Below, in pieces: positions 48,010 through 57,839 of a DNA stretch of 64,000 nt; within the stretch, counting starts at the first letter, position 1; each line of letters starts with the position of its first letter. Made by a program: the position numbers and the translations under genes. Where the stretch lies: contig NZ_DAMBQK010000015.1 of the NCBI RefSeq assembly GCF_032062175.1, positions 45,489-109,488 on the forward strand. Reading direction: 5' to 3'. The DNA is from Atlantibacter sp032062175. Lineage in GTDB: Bacteria > Pseudomonadota > Gammaproteobacteria > Enterobacterales > Enterobacteriaceae. Under the pieces are notes generated by a model. The model was not told the DNA's origin, made no database searches, and saw only the letters and a program-made list of their open reading frames with translations.

Positions 48010-51000
48010 ATGAAAAGCCTGCTGATTATTCTGTTCGTTCTGTTATCAGCGCTACTTACCCCGGCGCGGGCGCAAACGCCTGGCGCAGAAAAACTCGATC
48101 TCTCTGGCTTTAATCCATTACAACCCGTTCAGCTTTATCTCACCGATGAACAAAATCGCTGGCTGCGGCAGAAAAAAACCTTACGGGTGGCCATCTTCCC
48201 ACCGGATATTCCGCCGCTGGTGTTGAATACCGTGTCGGGCCGCTATCGGGGAATGAATGCCGATTATCTGGCGCTGATGCAGCGCTCGCTGAATACTAAT
48301 CTCGAAGTCTGGCGTTACCAGAATGAAGCCCAGGCGATGGCCGCCCTGAAGCAGAATAATGTCGATTTGCTGCTTACCGGCTTACAGTATCAGCCCGAAC
48401 CGCCTGTGGACGTGGTGCTTTCCGCGCCGGTGATCGCCTCCTGGCCCGCGCTGGTGACGACGCTCTCTAACGTGATGGAGCCCCTGCGCAGCGAGAAGTC
48501 CGTCACCGTCGCCACCGTGGGCGACTATCCGCCCCCGGCATGGATTAAACAGTCATTTCCCAATGCGCAAATTCATCATTATGCCAGCTACCATGCGGCG
48601 CTCTCCTCGGTGGCGGAAGGGAAGAACAGCTATTTTATCGGCGACAGTTTGCCGGGCAGCGCGATTATTTCACAGGAATTTGCCCTGGCGCTGACCACAG
48701 TTAAATACTGGGGCGACGAGCAGAAAAGAAGCCATTTCCTGATTGCCCCGTCGCAGGAGCTGTTACGGCAAATCGTTAATAGCTTTCTCGGATCTATTGA
48801 CGAACATCTCCATAATCAAATAACCCAGTCGTGGATAGAAAAAGGCAACCTGACCTTTGCACTGGATAAGCTGGAATTAACCAACCGCGAAAGACAGTGG
48901 CTCAGCCAACATAAAACGCTGCGCATTATCGTGAACCCTTATTTCGCGCCCTATACCCTGTTGGACAGCAATCTGGAAACCCGTGGAATTATCGGCGACA
49001 TCCTGAATTTAATCAGCCTGCAAACCGGTCTGAAATTTGAAACCATCGTCGCGAAATCTAACGATGAAATGCTGGAAGCGATGGGCAAAGGCAACTGGCA
49101 TTTAATGCAGACCGCGACCTGGGACGTAAACCGCATCAATAATTTGTCCTATACCCATCCTTTTATTACTACACCCAACGTCATCGTGATGAAAAACGGT
49201 CAGCCGCAGGCAATTGCGCTACGGTCGGGAATGACCGTCGCCATCGCCTCGCTACACAATCTGATCCCGGTACTGAACAGCAAATATCCAGGCATTGCCT
49301 GGCGGCAGGTGGATAACGCCAGCGTAGCGCTGAATCTGGTGGCGAATGGCGACGTGGACGCGGCGATTTCTAACCAGTTAACCGCGCGCTACTTCAGCGA
49401 GCACTATTATCCCGACCAACTGGCCTTTACGCCGTTGCCCGACGAACCGCCGTCGGCGATTGGCTTTGCCATGCCGCGTTCGGAACCCGAGCTGCGGCAA
49501 ATCCTTGATAAAGCACTGGATAACATTCCACAAAAAGAGATCCTGCAAATTGTCGGTAAATGGGTGCGCTTACCGGACGTCACCATCGACACCTGGGAGT
49601 TGTATAACAAACCGTTTTATCTGGTTGCAGTGCTGGCGGGGCTGCTGGTGCTCAGCAGCCTGATCTGGGGGCTGTATCTGCTGTCGGAAATCCGCAAAAG
49701 AAAGCGGGCGCAGTACCAGATGGAGCAAGAAAAAGATAACGCCCTGCGGGCCAATAAAGAGAAGCGCGTTTTTCTGGCTCGCATGAGCCATGAAATCCGC
49801 ACCCCGGTGAGCGCCATCATGGGTTTTCTTGAGCTACTGCACCGCTCCAGGGAGATCCGCGCCGAACATGATAAAACCGCCGTTGACCGGGCATGGCAGG
49901 CGGCGCAGTCACTGATGATGTTGATTGGCAACGTGCTGGACCTGGAGAAAATCGAATCCGGCAAAGTTGAACTTACTCCCCGCTGGGTGGATATCAACGC
50001 GCTGCTGGCGGAGGTCGTGCAACTGTTCAGCGGATTAGCGGCACAAAAATCGCTGCAACTGCGGGTAAATAGCTCGCTGGAAGATGTCCGGCTGTGGCTG
50101 GACCCGCAGCCGCTGCGCCAGGCGCTGACCAATCTTGTTGGCAACGCCGTCAAATTTACCGCCCTGGGCAGTGTGACCGTCGCGGCCCAGACGCAGCGGG
50201 TGGATGATAAACAGGTCGAACTGATTATTAACGTGAGCGATACCGGGCCGGGTATTTCCGCTGAGCAGCAGAGCCGCTTGTTTACGCCGTTCAGCCAGAC
50301 CGACGCGGGCCGCGCCCAGACCGGTTCCGGCCTGGGGCTGGCAATCAGCAAAGAGCTGCTGGCGCAAATGGGCGGCACGCTGGCGCTGCAAAGCGAGCCA
50401 GGGCAGGGCGCGACGTTCACCCTGGCCTTAACGGCCGCCAGTCAGCGCAGCCGGGGGCAACGCGCCACGGAGACGCCCACGCAGCCGGATGCCCTGTCGC
50501 CACATCTGGCGATATTGATTGCCGACGACCATTCCACTAACCGCCTGCTGCTAAAGGAACAATTGCACGCGCTTGGGCAGCGGGCCGATGAAGCCAGCGA
50601 CGGCCTCCAGGCGCTGAAGGCGCTCAAGCAGCGCCAGTACGACCTGCTGATCACTGACATCAATATGCCTGAAATGGATGGCATCGCGCTCGCCCAGGCG
50701 TTACGCGCCGCCGGGCAAAACCTGGTGATATGGGGGCTGACGGCGTCGGCGCAGGAGGAGGAGCAGCAGCGTTGCCTGGCGGCAGGCATGAATGCCTGCT
50801 TGTTCAAGCCGCTGAACTTATCGCAACTGCACGCCATGCTTTCAACCCTGGCATTGCCGGAAAAGCCGGTTCTCGACGTGGAAAAACTGTCGCGGCTGAC
50901 CATGAACAATAAGGCCTTGATGTTAAACGCGCTGGAAGACGCGCAGCGGGAAAATCGCCGCGATCTGTTGGCGGCGAAAGCGGCGGCTGTGCAGGGCGAC

Positions 51001-51210
51001 TGGGTCGCAGTGCGGCATCATCTTCATCGGCTTAACGGCACCGCGCAGCTATTGGGCGCAGTCCGGTTACACGATCTGGCCGCACGGCTGGAACAGGACC
51101 TGGTAGATAATAAAAATAGCCACGGGATGGTAGCGAACCTGCTACATATGGACGCGTTGCTGGATGAGCTGGATAACGAGGCGCAGCTTATAAATAGCGA
51201 TAATAATTAA
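48010..51210 (+). CDS. evgS: Hybrid sensor histidine kinase EvgS, PAS-less variant
   Basis: Unorthodox sensor kinase of 1066 aa with, in order, a signal peptide (1-22), two periplasmic Venus-flytrap (SBP_bac_3) domains (about 50-275 and 295-520), one transmembrane helix at about 537-557, a dimerisation/phosphoacceptor domain with His594 in ARMSHEIRTP, ATPase with N-box Asn712 and DTGPGIS, receiver with Asp883 in TDINMPEMDG, and an Hpt domain with His1006 in HRLNG. E. coli EvgS has 1197 aa and a PAS domain between helix and kinase; here only about 35 residues separate them. It lies 3 bases after evgA. Confidence 0.92.
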   Translation: MKSLLIILFVLLSALLTPARAQTPGAEKLDLSGFNPLQPVQLYLTDEQNRWLRQKKTLRVAIFPPDIPPLVLNTVSGRYRGMNADYLALMQRSLNTNLEVWRYQNEAQAMAALKQNNVDLLLTGLQYQPEPPVDVVLSAPVIASWPALVTTLSNVMEPLRSEKSVTVATVGDYPPPAWIKQSFPNAQIHHYASYHAALSSVAEGKNSYFIGDSLPGSAIISQEFALALTTVKYWGDEQKRSHFLIAPSQELLRQIVNSFLGSIDEHLHNQITQSWIEKGNLTFALDKLELTNRERQWLSQHKTLRIIVNPYFAPYTLLDSNLETRGIIGDILNLISLQTGLKFETIVAKSNDEMLEAMGKGNWHLMQTATWDVNRINNLSYTHPFITTPNVIVMKNGQPQAIALRSGMTVAIASLHNLIPVLNSKYPGIAWRQVDNASVALNLVANGDVDAAISNQLTARYFSEHYYPDQLAFTPLPDEPPSAIGFAMPRSEPELRQILDKALDNIPQKEILQIVGKWVRLPDVTIDTWELYNKPFYLVAVLAGLLVLSSLIWGLYLLSEIRKRKRAQYQMEQEKDNALRANKEKRVFLARMSHEIRTPVSAIMGFLELLHRSREIRAEHDKTAVDRAWQAAQSLMMLIGNVLDLEKIESGKVELTPRWVDINALLAEVVQLFSGLAAQKSLQLRVNSSLEDVRLWLDPQPLRQALTNLVGNAVKFTALGSVTVAAQTQRVDDKQVELIINVSDTGPGISAEQQSRLFTPFSQTDAGRAQTGSGLGLAISKELLAQMGGTLALQSEPGQGATFTLALTAASQRSRGQRATETPTQPDALSPHLAILIADDHSTNRLLLKEQLHALGQRADEASDGLQALKALKQRQYDLLITDINMPEMDGIALAQALRAAGQNLVIWGLTASAQEEEQQRCLAAGMNACLFKPLNLSQLHAMLSTLALPEKPVLDVEKLSRLTMNNKALMLNALEDAQRENRRDLLAAKAAAVQGDWVAVRHHLHRLNGTAQLLGAVRLHDLAARLEQDLVDNKNSHGMVANLLHMDALLDELDNEAQLINSDNN

Positions 51211-51686
51211 TCCGCCTATTGCTGTCCCTTAAGAAACGGCTTACACCTGTAGGGATTGGCCCGCATAACAATAAGCAAGCGCCGATGTTGCTAAATACCA
51301 CCGCCTGTATAATTCATTTCACGTCGCGGGGAATATATTCCCAAACGTGTCCTGGAATATTTCCTAAGAAAATTCCATTTTTAACAAATTAACAAGTTTG
51401 AGCTATCGAAGCGGAGAAATGAGAAAGAAAAATCGATAATAAAATACACCCTGAAACTTATTATTCCAGGTTTTTATTCTGATTAATTTATTTTCAACGG
51501 CGATATTCAGATTATCTCTCTGTATTTGTTGCTTTGCGTGAATTAAACGATCGTTTTGATCTCAATCCGGGAATCACTAATTTTTTGCGGGTGATCTCCC
51601 TGGGGAATATAAGGTAAATTTTAAATAGAGAATGCAGATGTTGAACATTGAGTTTTCGAAAGGGGATAAAACTAACAGGGATTTCT
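51211..51686. other. AT-rich interval without a gene
   Basis: 476 bases between evgS and the LuxR-type gene. The sequence is AT-rich with runs such as TTAACAAATTAACAAG and no credible frame. It probably contains the promoter of the regulator and possible binding sites for EvgA or H-NS, none of which I can point to. Confidence 0.5.
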
Positions 51687-52199
51687 ATGCGGCTGTCACC
51701 TTCTATCATTTCAAATGACCACTTTTTCAAGGTGGGTATTTGTACTTTACTTTCGCCAGAGCTTATTGACGACAATTTTATCCTTGTCGATATGGATACG
51801 GTACACACCGCAAAAGTAAAAAAACTCGACACCGGCGGCAAACAGCTGGTCGCGTTTATCTCAAATGATATTGATTATTATGCACTGCAACCCATAGGTA
51901 ACGTTTTATTTATTAACAGAAAGCGTAAGGTCAATGAGATCCTCTCTTTTCTGGTCGCTAACGACATGAGGTATCACTACCAAATTAAATTTGCGCTTTC
52001 ACAACGGGAATACCAAATCCTGGATTATATGCACAAAGGATACAACGCAGACGAAATCGCCTCGTTGATGGGATTAAAGCTTAAAACGTTTTACGCCCAT
52101 CGCCGGAATATGGTGTTGAAACTCCGCGTCGGCAATCGTATTTCGCTGTACCGAAATATTGCGCGGCTGGAAAACGCCTGTTCAGAGCAGGTTTTATAG
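51687..52199 (+). CDS. LuxR-family transcriptional regulator next to fimbrial genes
   Basis: A 170-aa protein starting MRLSPSIISNDHFFKVGI, with a C-terminal GerE/LuxR-type HTH at about 107-155 (LSQREYQILDYMHKGYNADEIASLMGLKLKTFYAHRRNMVLKL). The N-terminal part has no receiver-type aspartate pocket that I can see. Such stand-alone HTH proteins often regulate the adjacent fimbrial operon. The start at 51687 follows AGGGA (51677-51682 area); an upstream in-frame start at 51648 lacks support. Confidence 0.82.
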   Translation: MRLSPSIISNDHFFKVGICTLLSPELIDDNFILVDMDTVHTAKVKKLDTGGKQLVAFISNDIDYYALQPIGNVLFINRKRKVNEILSFLVANDMRYHYQIKFALSQREYQILDYMHKGYNADEIASLMGLKLKTFYAHRRNMVLKLRVGNRISLYRNIARLENACSEQVL

Positions 52200-52211
52200 C
52201 CGCACAATCCA

Positions 52212-52229
52212 CTCCTTTATTTAAAGGAG
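52212..52229. repeat. 18-base palindrome between the regulator and the fimbrial operon
   Basis: CTCCTTTA-TT-TAAAGGAG is a perfect palindrome 13 bases after the stop of the LuxR-type gene and about 80 bases before the subunit gene. It lacks a T run. It could be a terminator remnant or an operator. Confidence 0.5.
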
Positions 52230-52310
52230 AACAAGCATCGCAGGATGACCTTTTTTAATATGTGTTATCTGCATGCTATTTATTATGTTTACTCTTAACT
52301 GGATTTTAAA

Positions 52311-52832
52311 ATGAAAAAGATCGCTCTTATTTCTGCGCTGGTCGCGTGCTCTGTTGTGTCTGGCACACAGGCCGCCGACGGTACCATTAACTTTACCGGT
52401 ACGATTACCGACCAGGCCTGTACGGTTGATGTGAACTCCGCGACCCAAACCGTCCCGATGGGGACGATTTCCAATACGGCGTTTGGCACCACCTCAGGCG
52501 TCACGGCAGGGGCCAAAACCTTTGATATTGTGCTTCAGAGCTGCCCGGAGTCTGTCACCAGCGCTAGCGTGCGCTTTGACGGCACCACCCATGCTGAAAA
52601 CAGCGCGATCCTGGCGCTGAGCAGCGGGCAAACCGCCAGCCACGTGGGTATCGCCCTGTACGAAAAAGACAGCGCGACGCTGATCCCGGTCGGCACCTCT
52701 TCTGCAAGCGTGGCGCTGGCATCGGAAGGGACCAATACCCTGAGCTATATCGCGAAATATATGTCGACCTCGGCTTCCGTTGGCGCGGGCTCTGCTAACT
52801 CATCCACGGCATTCACCATTACCTATCAGTAA
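52311..52832 (+). CDS. Major fimbrial subunit (type 1 family pilin)
   Basis: Structural pilin. The 173-aa precursor has a signal peptide cleaved near TQA/ADGTIN (residue 22), a donor-strand segment DGTINFTGTITDQACTV at the N-terminus, two conserved cysteines (Cys37 and Cys77 area) forming a disulfide, and the C-terminal beta strand FTITYQ with penultimate Tyr that the chaperone recognises. It is the first gene of a chaperone-usher operon and is probably the most strongly expressed. Confidence 0.9.
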   Translation: MKKIALISALVACSVVSGTQAADGTINFTGTITDQACTVDVNSATQTVPMGTISNTAFGTTSGVTAGAKTFDIVLQSCPESVTSASVRFDGTTHAENSAILALSSGQTASHVGIALYEKDSATLIPVGTSSASVALASEGTNTLSYIAKYMSTSASVGAGSANSSTAFTITYQ

Positions 52833-52880
52833 CGATTATGCAGGGTGGTCACTCGCCCTGTTATTAAAAAGGCAATATTG

Positions 52881-53552
52881 ATGAAAAGCTTAAAAGCGAC
52901 GCTGCTGACGGCGGCATTATTTTCCACCAGCGCATTTAGCGGCGTGGAAATTGGCGGGACCCGCCTTATTTACGATGGTAACAAAAACCAGGCTGCTATC
53001 AGCGTAAATAACCCGGACAACAGACCTTATCTGATCCAGGCATGGGTGAATAAAAACGAAAATACGGATGATAACGACGATACGTTTATTACCACGCCGC
53101 CGTTATTCCGTCTCGATCCGCAGAAACAAAATTCGGTGCGGGTGGTATTAAGCGGTAAGCCGCCCGCCACGGATAAAGAGACGGTGTACTGGTTAAATAT
53201 TAAATCGATTCCTGCGTCAACACCGGATGCGAAGAATGAATTAATGATCGCCGTGAAAAGTAAAATGAAACTGATTTACCGGCCCGCCGGAATTAAAGGC
53301 GACCCGACAACGGCGTATCAGCAACTGCAATTTAGCCAACGCGCAGGGAAACTGGTGGTGAAAAACCCTACGCCGTTTAGCGTCTCATTGCATGAGGTAA
53401 AAATAAACGGCAAGGCGATATCCAGAGCACCCATGGTGTTACCCCAGCAGGAAATGACGTTGCCAAATAATGTTTCTCGGGGACAGCAGATTGACTGGCA
53501 GGCAATCAATGACTTCGGAGGGATTACCGCTCCAGTAAAAGTACAACTATAG
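52881..53552 (+). CDS. Periplasmic fimbrial chaperone (PapD/FimC family)
   Basis: Binds pilin subunits by donor-strand complementation and delivers them to the usher. From ATG 52881 the 223-aa precursor has a signal peptide (MKSLKATLLTAALFSTSAFS), the G1/F1 chaperone motifs (ISVNNPDNRPYLIQAWV, PPLFRLDPQKQNSVRVV, ETVYWLNIKSIP) and two Ig-like domains. It lies 48 bases after the pilin gene; a longer frame from 52845 would obscure the signal peptide. Confidence 0.93.
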   Translation: MKSLKATLLTAALFSTSAFSGVEIGGTRLIYDGNKNQAAISVNNPDNRPYLIQAWVNKNENTDDNDDTFITTPPLFRLDPQKQNSVRVVLSGKPPATDKETVYWLNIKSIPASTPDAKNELMIAVKSKMKLIYRPAGIKGDPTTAYQQLQFSQRAGKLVVKNPTPFSVSLHEVKINGKAISRAPMVLPQQEMTLPNNVSRGQQIDWQAINDFGGITAPVKVQL

Positions 53553-53566
53553 GTTAAATATAAAAC

Positions 53567-56032
53567 GTGTCGCATTTACTTTCTGTTCGTCAAACCGGTT
53601 TTCCATTACGCGTATTAAGCGTTGTTATTTTTGGCGCGCTTCAGGCTTCTGCGGCACATGCCGGGGATTATTTCTCACCGGATCTGATTGAGATGCGCGG
53701 CAATATGGCGCGCGATATTGATATTTCGCGATTCAGCCAGACGGGCGGCCAGTCGCCAGGCCGTTGGCAGGTCACAGTAATGCTCAATAGCCAGCAGGTT
53801 GACGAGCGGGAAGTGCGCTTTGAACTGGTGGATGACGCGCTGAGCCCGGTTTTAACCAAAGCGGATCTCCTGCGCTGGGGCGTAGAGGCGAATGCACTGC
53901 CAGAATTCATGGCGATGCAGGACGATGAGCAAATCGACGCGATTTCATCGCTGTTGCCGGGCAGCGTTGCCCGCCTCGACTTTGACGCACAGCGGCTGGA
54001 GATTTCTATCCCGCAGCAGTATATGCAGCGTAACCCGCAGGGCGCGGTCCCCGCATCTGAATGGGATGACGGCCTCAATATGCTTTTTTTAAACTACAGC
54101 TATTCAGGCGCGACGGGCAGTAATGAAAACGGCAGTACCCACAGCCAGTACGCTAACCTGCGCAGCGGCATTAACCTCGGACCGTGGCGGTTGCGTAATT
54201 ATTCTACCTGGAATGACGGCGATCGGGGGACCCAGTGGAACAGCATCAGTACCTCGTTACAGCGGGATATTAAAGCACTGCGCAGCCAGTTCGCCATTGG
54301 CGACAGCTACACCTCATCGGACGTATTCGACAGCTTCGGCTTTCGCGGCGTTCAGCTCTATTCCGATGACGCCATGCTGCCCGAAAGCCAGCGCGGATTC
54401 GCGCCGGTTATTCGCGGCATCGCGCAAAGCAATGCGCAGGTCACTATCCGCCAGAACGGCAATATTATCTGGCAGTCGTATGTGCCGCCGGGGCCGTTTG
54501 CCGTTGACGATCTCTACCCGACCTCTAGCAGCGGCGATTTGCAGGTCTCGATCCGCGAAGCAGATGGCACGGTGCGCCAGTTTACTCAGGCGTTTTCAGC
54601 GGTGCCGATCATGTTGCGCGAGGGGCAGTTTAAATACGCGATGACGGCGGGCAAATACCGCGCATCGTCTGATAGCGAAAAAGAGCCCAACTTTTTACAA
54701 CTGACCGGCAGCTACGGTTTGCCCTGGACCACCACGCTGTACGGCGGCGCGATCGCCTCGGAAGACTATTTTTCCGGTGCGCTGGGTGTTGGCAAAAGCT
54801 TCGGCGACTGGGGATCGTTGTCCTTTGACGCCACCTGGGCGCACAGCCAACTGCCGGTTGGGAATAAAGACGACGGCGTTTCCCTACGGGCGCAATATTC
54901 CAAAGATATCGCCTGGAGCGGCACCCACTTTACCTTGATGGGCTATCGCTATTCGACCGAGGGCTTTCATGATTTTGCCGAAGCGAATGGTGAGCAGCAC
55001 TGGCAACACCGGCAAAATAAACGCAGCAAGGCCCAGATCGATATTAACCAGCAGATCGGCGACTGGGGGAATATCAACCTTTCGCTTTATCAGCAGGCGT
55101 ACTGGGGCGGCGATAAAGAGCAGACGGTGAATTTTGGCTACAACACCAGTATCAACGCGATTAATTACGGGCTGAATTACAGCTATTCCCGTCAGCCGTG
55201 GTATGGCAATGGCGATCACGTGGTGTCGTTCAACGTTCAAGTGCCGCTGTCGCGCTTCCTGCCGAACAGCTGGCTGAATATGTCGGCCAGCAGCAATAAG
55301 AAAGGCGATGTGGCGTCCAGCGCGGGCCTTTCCGGCGTGGCGCTGGCGGACAACAACCTGAGCTGGAACGTCCAGCAGGGGTATGACAGCCGTGGCGGTA
55401 AGGTCTCCGGCAGCGCGTCGGCGGATTACAAAGCCTCATTCGGCGAATACCAACTGGGCTACAACGCTTCGCGTCATCAACATCAGACGACTGTCGGGGC
55501 GATGGGCGGCGTGGTGGTTCACCCGTATGGCGTGTCGCTGTCCCAACCGCTGGGCGAAACCCTGGCGCTGGTCAAAGCGGATGACGCCAGCAAAGTGAAA
55601 GTCACCAACAACACCGGGATTTACACCGACAGCAAAGGCTTTGCGGTGATCCCCAGCGTTACGCCGTACCGTCGCAATAACCTGACGCTGGATAGCGCGT
55701 CGCTGAATAGCCAGACCGACATTTTAAATGACACCAGCACGGTGGTGCCGACCAAAGGCGCGCTGGCGCTGGCGGCATACCCGACAGTCACTGGTTATAA
55801 AGCCATGTTCCATCTCCAGGGGGCGAACATTCCCTTTGGGGCGACGGCCAGCGTGAAAAACGGTAGCGTCACCACGGAAAGCATCGTTGATGACCGCCAG
55901 CGGATCTGGCTCTCCGGCGTACCGGAAAAGGGCACCATCGCCGTGCGCTGGGAAAACGGTCACTGCCAGGCGGCATACCAGATTAACAATCCATCCGATG
56001 GCCAGGCCACGGTAACGGCACAGTGCCGCTGA
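53567..56032 (+). CDS. Outer-membrane fimbrial usher (FimD/PapC family)
   Basis: Assembly platform for the fimbria. The 821-aa precursor has a signal peptide, N-terminal chaperone-binding domain (FSPDLIEMRGN start), a 24-stranded barrel with a plug domain (FRGVQLYSDDAMLPESQRGFAP near 255-276), and two C-terminal domains ending in two cysteines (GHCQAAYQ...TAQCR). GTG 53567 is the start; the nearby ATG choices would cut into the signal. It follows the chaperone gene by 14 bases. Confidence 0.93.
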   Translation: MSHLLSVRQTGFPLRVLSVVIFGALQASAAHAGDYFSPDLIEMRGNMARDIDISRFSQTGGQSPGRWQVTVMLNSQQVDEREVRFELVDDALSPVLTKADLLRWGVEANALPEFMAMQDDEQIDAISSLLPGSVARLDFDAQRLEISIPQQYMQRNPQGAVPASEWDDGLNMLFLNYSYSGATGSNENGSTHSQYANLRSGINLGPWRLRNYSTWNDGDRGTQWNSISTSLQRDIKALRSQFAIGDSYTSSDVFDSFGFRGVQLYSDDAMLPESQRGFAPVIRGIAQSNAQVTIRQNGNIIWQSYVPPGPFAVDDLYPTSSSGDLQVSIREADGTVRQFTQAFSAVPIMLREGQFKYAMTAGKYRASSDSEKEPNFLQLTGSYGLPWTTTLYGGAIASEDYFSGALGVGKSFGDWGSLSFDATWAHSQLPVGNKDDGVSLRAQYSKDIAWSGTHFTLMGYRYSTEGFHDFAEANGEQHWQHRQNKRSKAQIDINQQIGDWGNINLSLYQQAYWGGDKEQTVNFGYNTSINAINYGLNYSYSRQPWYGNGDHVVSFNVQVPLSRFLPNSWLNMSASSNKKGDVASSAGLSGVALADNNLSWNVQQGYDSRGGKVSGSASADYKASFGEYQLGYNASRHQHQTTVGAMGGVVVHPYGVSLSQPLGETLALVKADDASKVKVTNNTGIYTDSKGFAVIPSVTPYRRNNLTLDSASLNSQTDILNDTSTVVPTKGALALAAYPTVTGYKAMFHLQGANIPFGATASVKNGSVTTESIVDDRQRIWLSGVPEKGTIAVRWENGHCQAAYQINNPSDGQATVTAQCR

Positions 56033-56045
56033 TTTGGAGAGAGTT

Positions 56046-57071
56046 ATGCGTTTATTTTTATGGGGCGTGCTGCTGTGGCCGCTGTGCTTTTTTTCATCAG
56101 TGGCCAGCGCCTGGGATTGTGACAACCTGTCAACCTCGGCAACGGCTCCTGCGCCCGCACCGTCGATCACTATCCCGAGAAGTTTACCGGTGGGAGCGGT
56201 GATTGGCACCCAGGTCTCGACGGGCGTGATTAATGCTTTTAACTGCTATAACACGCCGAGCGGCGTCATCTCGAATCAGAACCTGGGCGTAGAGTCTTAC
56301 GGCGAATATGTGATGATGATCGACGGGCGGCGCGTCTATAAAACCAATATCGAAGGGGTTGGTTACGCCATTGGCGGCACCGCCTCGTCGGAATGCAACG
56401 TGACGGCCTGGGTGTCAGGTAGCGGGACCATTCGTAACCGGGTTGATACGGTATCGCTGTGCGCCAATCAGCAAGGCATGTTTGCCGTGCAACCGATCAA
56501 AGGCCAGGTCTTTATTACTTACTATAAAACGGCCACGGTGACGGGGTCAGGGACGGTGGCGGCTAAACAGGCCGGGGCGTTGGTATTACTCAACAACAGC
56601 CTGCTGTGGCAAGATCCGCCGATTGTGGTCACCTCCAGCGCGTTTAACATCACCACGCTGGGCTGTACGGTGGACAAACCGATTATTTCAGTACCAATGG
56701 GCGATGTGCCGGGTAATGCGTTCCACGGGCAGGGCACCTGGCCGGGCGACATCCGCACACAAACTTTTAACCTGCCGCTGACCTGCTTTGCTGGCACTAA
56801 AGTCGAGATGCAGATTGACGGCAACGTTAACGACGCCACCAACGGCGTGTTGAACCTCAGCAGTTCTGGGGAAGGCAGCGCCAAAGGCGTCGGCGTGCAG
56901 GTGCTGTATAACAACGCGCCGTTACAGCTTGCCGCGCCGATTGCCACCGGCACCGCCAGCATTAACGGAAGCTATACCATTCCTTTGAAGGCGCGCTATT
57001 ACCAGACCGGGCCGAAAGTCACGGGTGGAACGGCAAACGCTACGGCGACCTTTACCCTGACCTATGACTGA
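56046..57071 (+). CDS. Fimbrial tip adhesin
   Basis: Probable two-domain tip adhesin. The 341-aa precursor has a signal peptide ending near ASA/WDCDN (residue 22), an N-terminal lectin-like region of about 180 residues with two or more Cys pairs, and a C-terminal pilin domain ending FTLTYD with the chaperone-recognition strand. The last gene of the operon; ATG 56046 is preceded by GGAG (56036-56039). Receptor specificity cannot be told from sequence. Confidence 0.83.
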   Translation: MRLFLWGVLLWPLCFFSSVASAWDCDNLSTSATAPAPAPSITIPRSLPVGAVIGTQVSTGVINAFNCYNTPSGVISNQNLGVESYGEYVMMIDGRRVYKTNIEGVGYAIGGTASSECNVTAWVSGSGTIRNRVDTVSLCANQQGMFAVQPIKGQVFITYYKTATVTGSGTVAAKQAGALVLLNNSLLWQDPPIVVTSSAFNITTLGCTVDKPIISVPMGDVPGNAFHGQGTWPGDIRTQTFNLPLTCFAGTKVEMQIDGNVNDATNGVLNLSSSGEGSAKGVGVQVLYNNAPLQLAAPIATGTASINGSYTIPLKARYYQTGPKVTGGTANATATFTLTYD

Positions 57072-57081
57072 TTATCAGTGA

Positions 57082-57108
57082 AAGCCCCGTGATGCGGGGC
57101 TTGTTGTT
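57082..57108 (+). terminator. Terminator of the fimbrial operon
   Basis: AAGCCCCG (57082-57089) pairs with CGGGGCTT (57095-57102), followed by GTTGTTT. It starts 10 bases after the adhesin stop and precedes the convergent cigR-like gene. Confidence 0.82.
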
Positions 57109-57110
57109 TG

Positions 57111-57620
57111 TTAATCAAATACGCCGTTGATGATTGCGGTCACTACGGCGGTGCTCAGCGCGATCAGCACCAAGTCATCGCCGACAATCCGCCATTCATA
57201 GCCGGGGTAGTACGGCAGGCTGTCGCGCATCGAGAGCGGGACAGCTTTTTTGGCAATGCCCGGAGGCAGCGGCTTGCCGCGGGCTAAATTCTTCGCGATG
57301 CCGGGAGGCAGCGAGTCATAGCCGGTCAGGCCGTAATTCACCGCCATCTGGCGGGCCGTATTAAAGCTGATATCGGCTTCAACGTGATCGGGCTTTCCGT
57401 AGTTTTTACGTTTATCCGGCGCGCCTTTGTCGGATGAATTGCCGTTCATTTTTTGGCTGTTGCCACGGTTATCGCTGTTGCCTTTATTGCCGTGGTTACC
57501 GCCGCTGTTGCCATTACCGCCTCCATTCCCGTTGCCCGGATTCGCCATCACTGGCGCGGCGAGCAGTGAGAAGGAAATAAAAGTCGCTAAAGCGAGACGT
57601 AAACGACGATGACTGGACAT
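57111..57620 (-). CDS. cigR: CigR-like (RcnB-family) inner-membrane/periplasmic protein
   Basis: A 169-aa exported protein with signal peptide (SFSLLAAPVMA), a Gly/Asn/Lys-rich low-complexity stretch at about residues 27-75, the RcnB-type body (GLTGYDSLPPGIAKNLARGKPLPPGIAKK, with two PPGIAK repeats) and a C-terminal hydrophobic segment DDLVLIALSTAVVTAIIN. This is the layout of Salmonella CigR, described as an antivirulence factor. The gene lies between the fimbrial operon and a kinase gene on the opposite strand. Confidence 0.8.
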   Translation of the reverse strand: MSSHRRLRLALATFISFSLLAAPVMANPGNGNGGGNGNSGGNHGNKGNSDNRGNSQKMNGNSSDKGAPDKRKNYGKPDHVEADISFNTARQMAVNYGLTGYDSLPPGIAKNLARGKPLPPGIAKKAVPLSMRDSLPYYPGYEWRIVGDDLVLIALSTAVVTAIINGVFD

Positions 57621-57839
57621 GATGTGTTCCTTCTAAGTGCGGGTGCCTTTTGAAATTATTACCGCTGCGGTTAAAAGGCAATTTCGTCAATTCCTGGATT
57701 TACACGCCCCCTGCGCTCATCCATACCGGTAAAAGGGCATTTTGAAAGAGAGATCACAAATTACGCATCCTTGCGTTGTTTTTAACCAACGGCTTGAACA
57801 TCATGCTTTCTCGAAGCAGCAACCTAAAGAGGGCATAAA

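Noticed and set aside
52200..52310. Invertible fim-type promoter switch before the pilin gene
   Set aside because: I looked for a pair of inverted repeats flanking a promoter segment and for a recombinase gene; there is only one short palindrome with a 2-base centre and no recombinase nearby.
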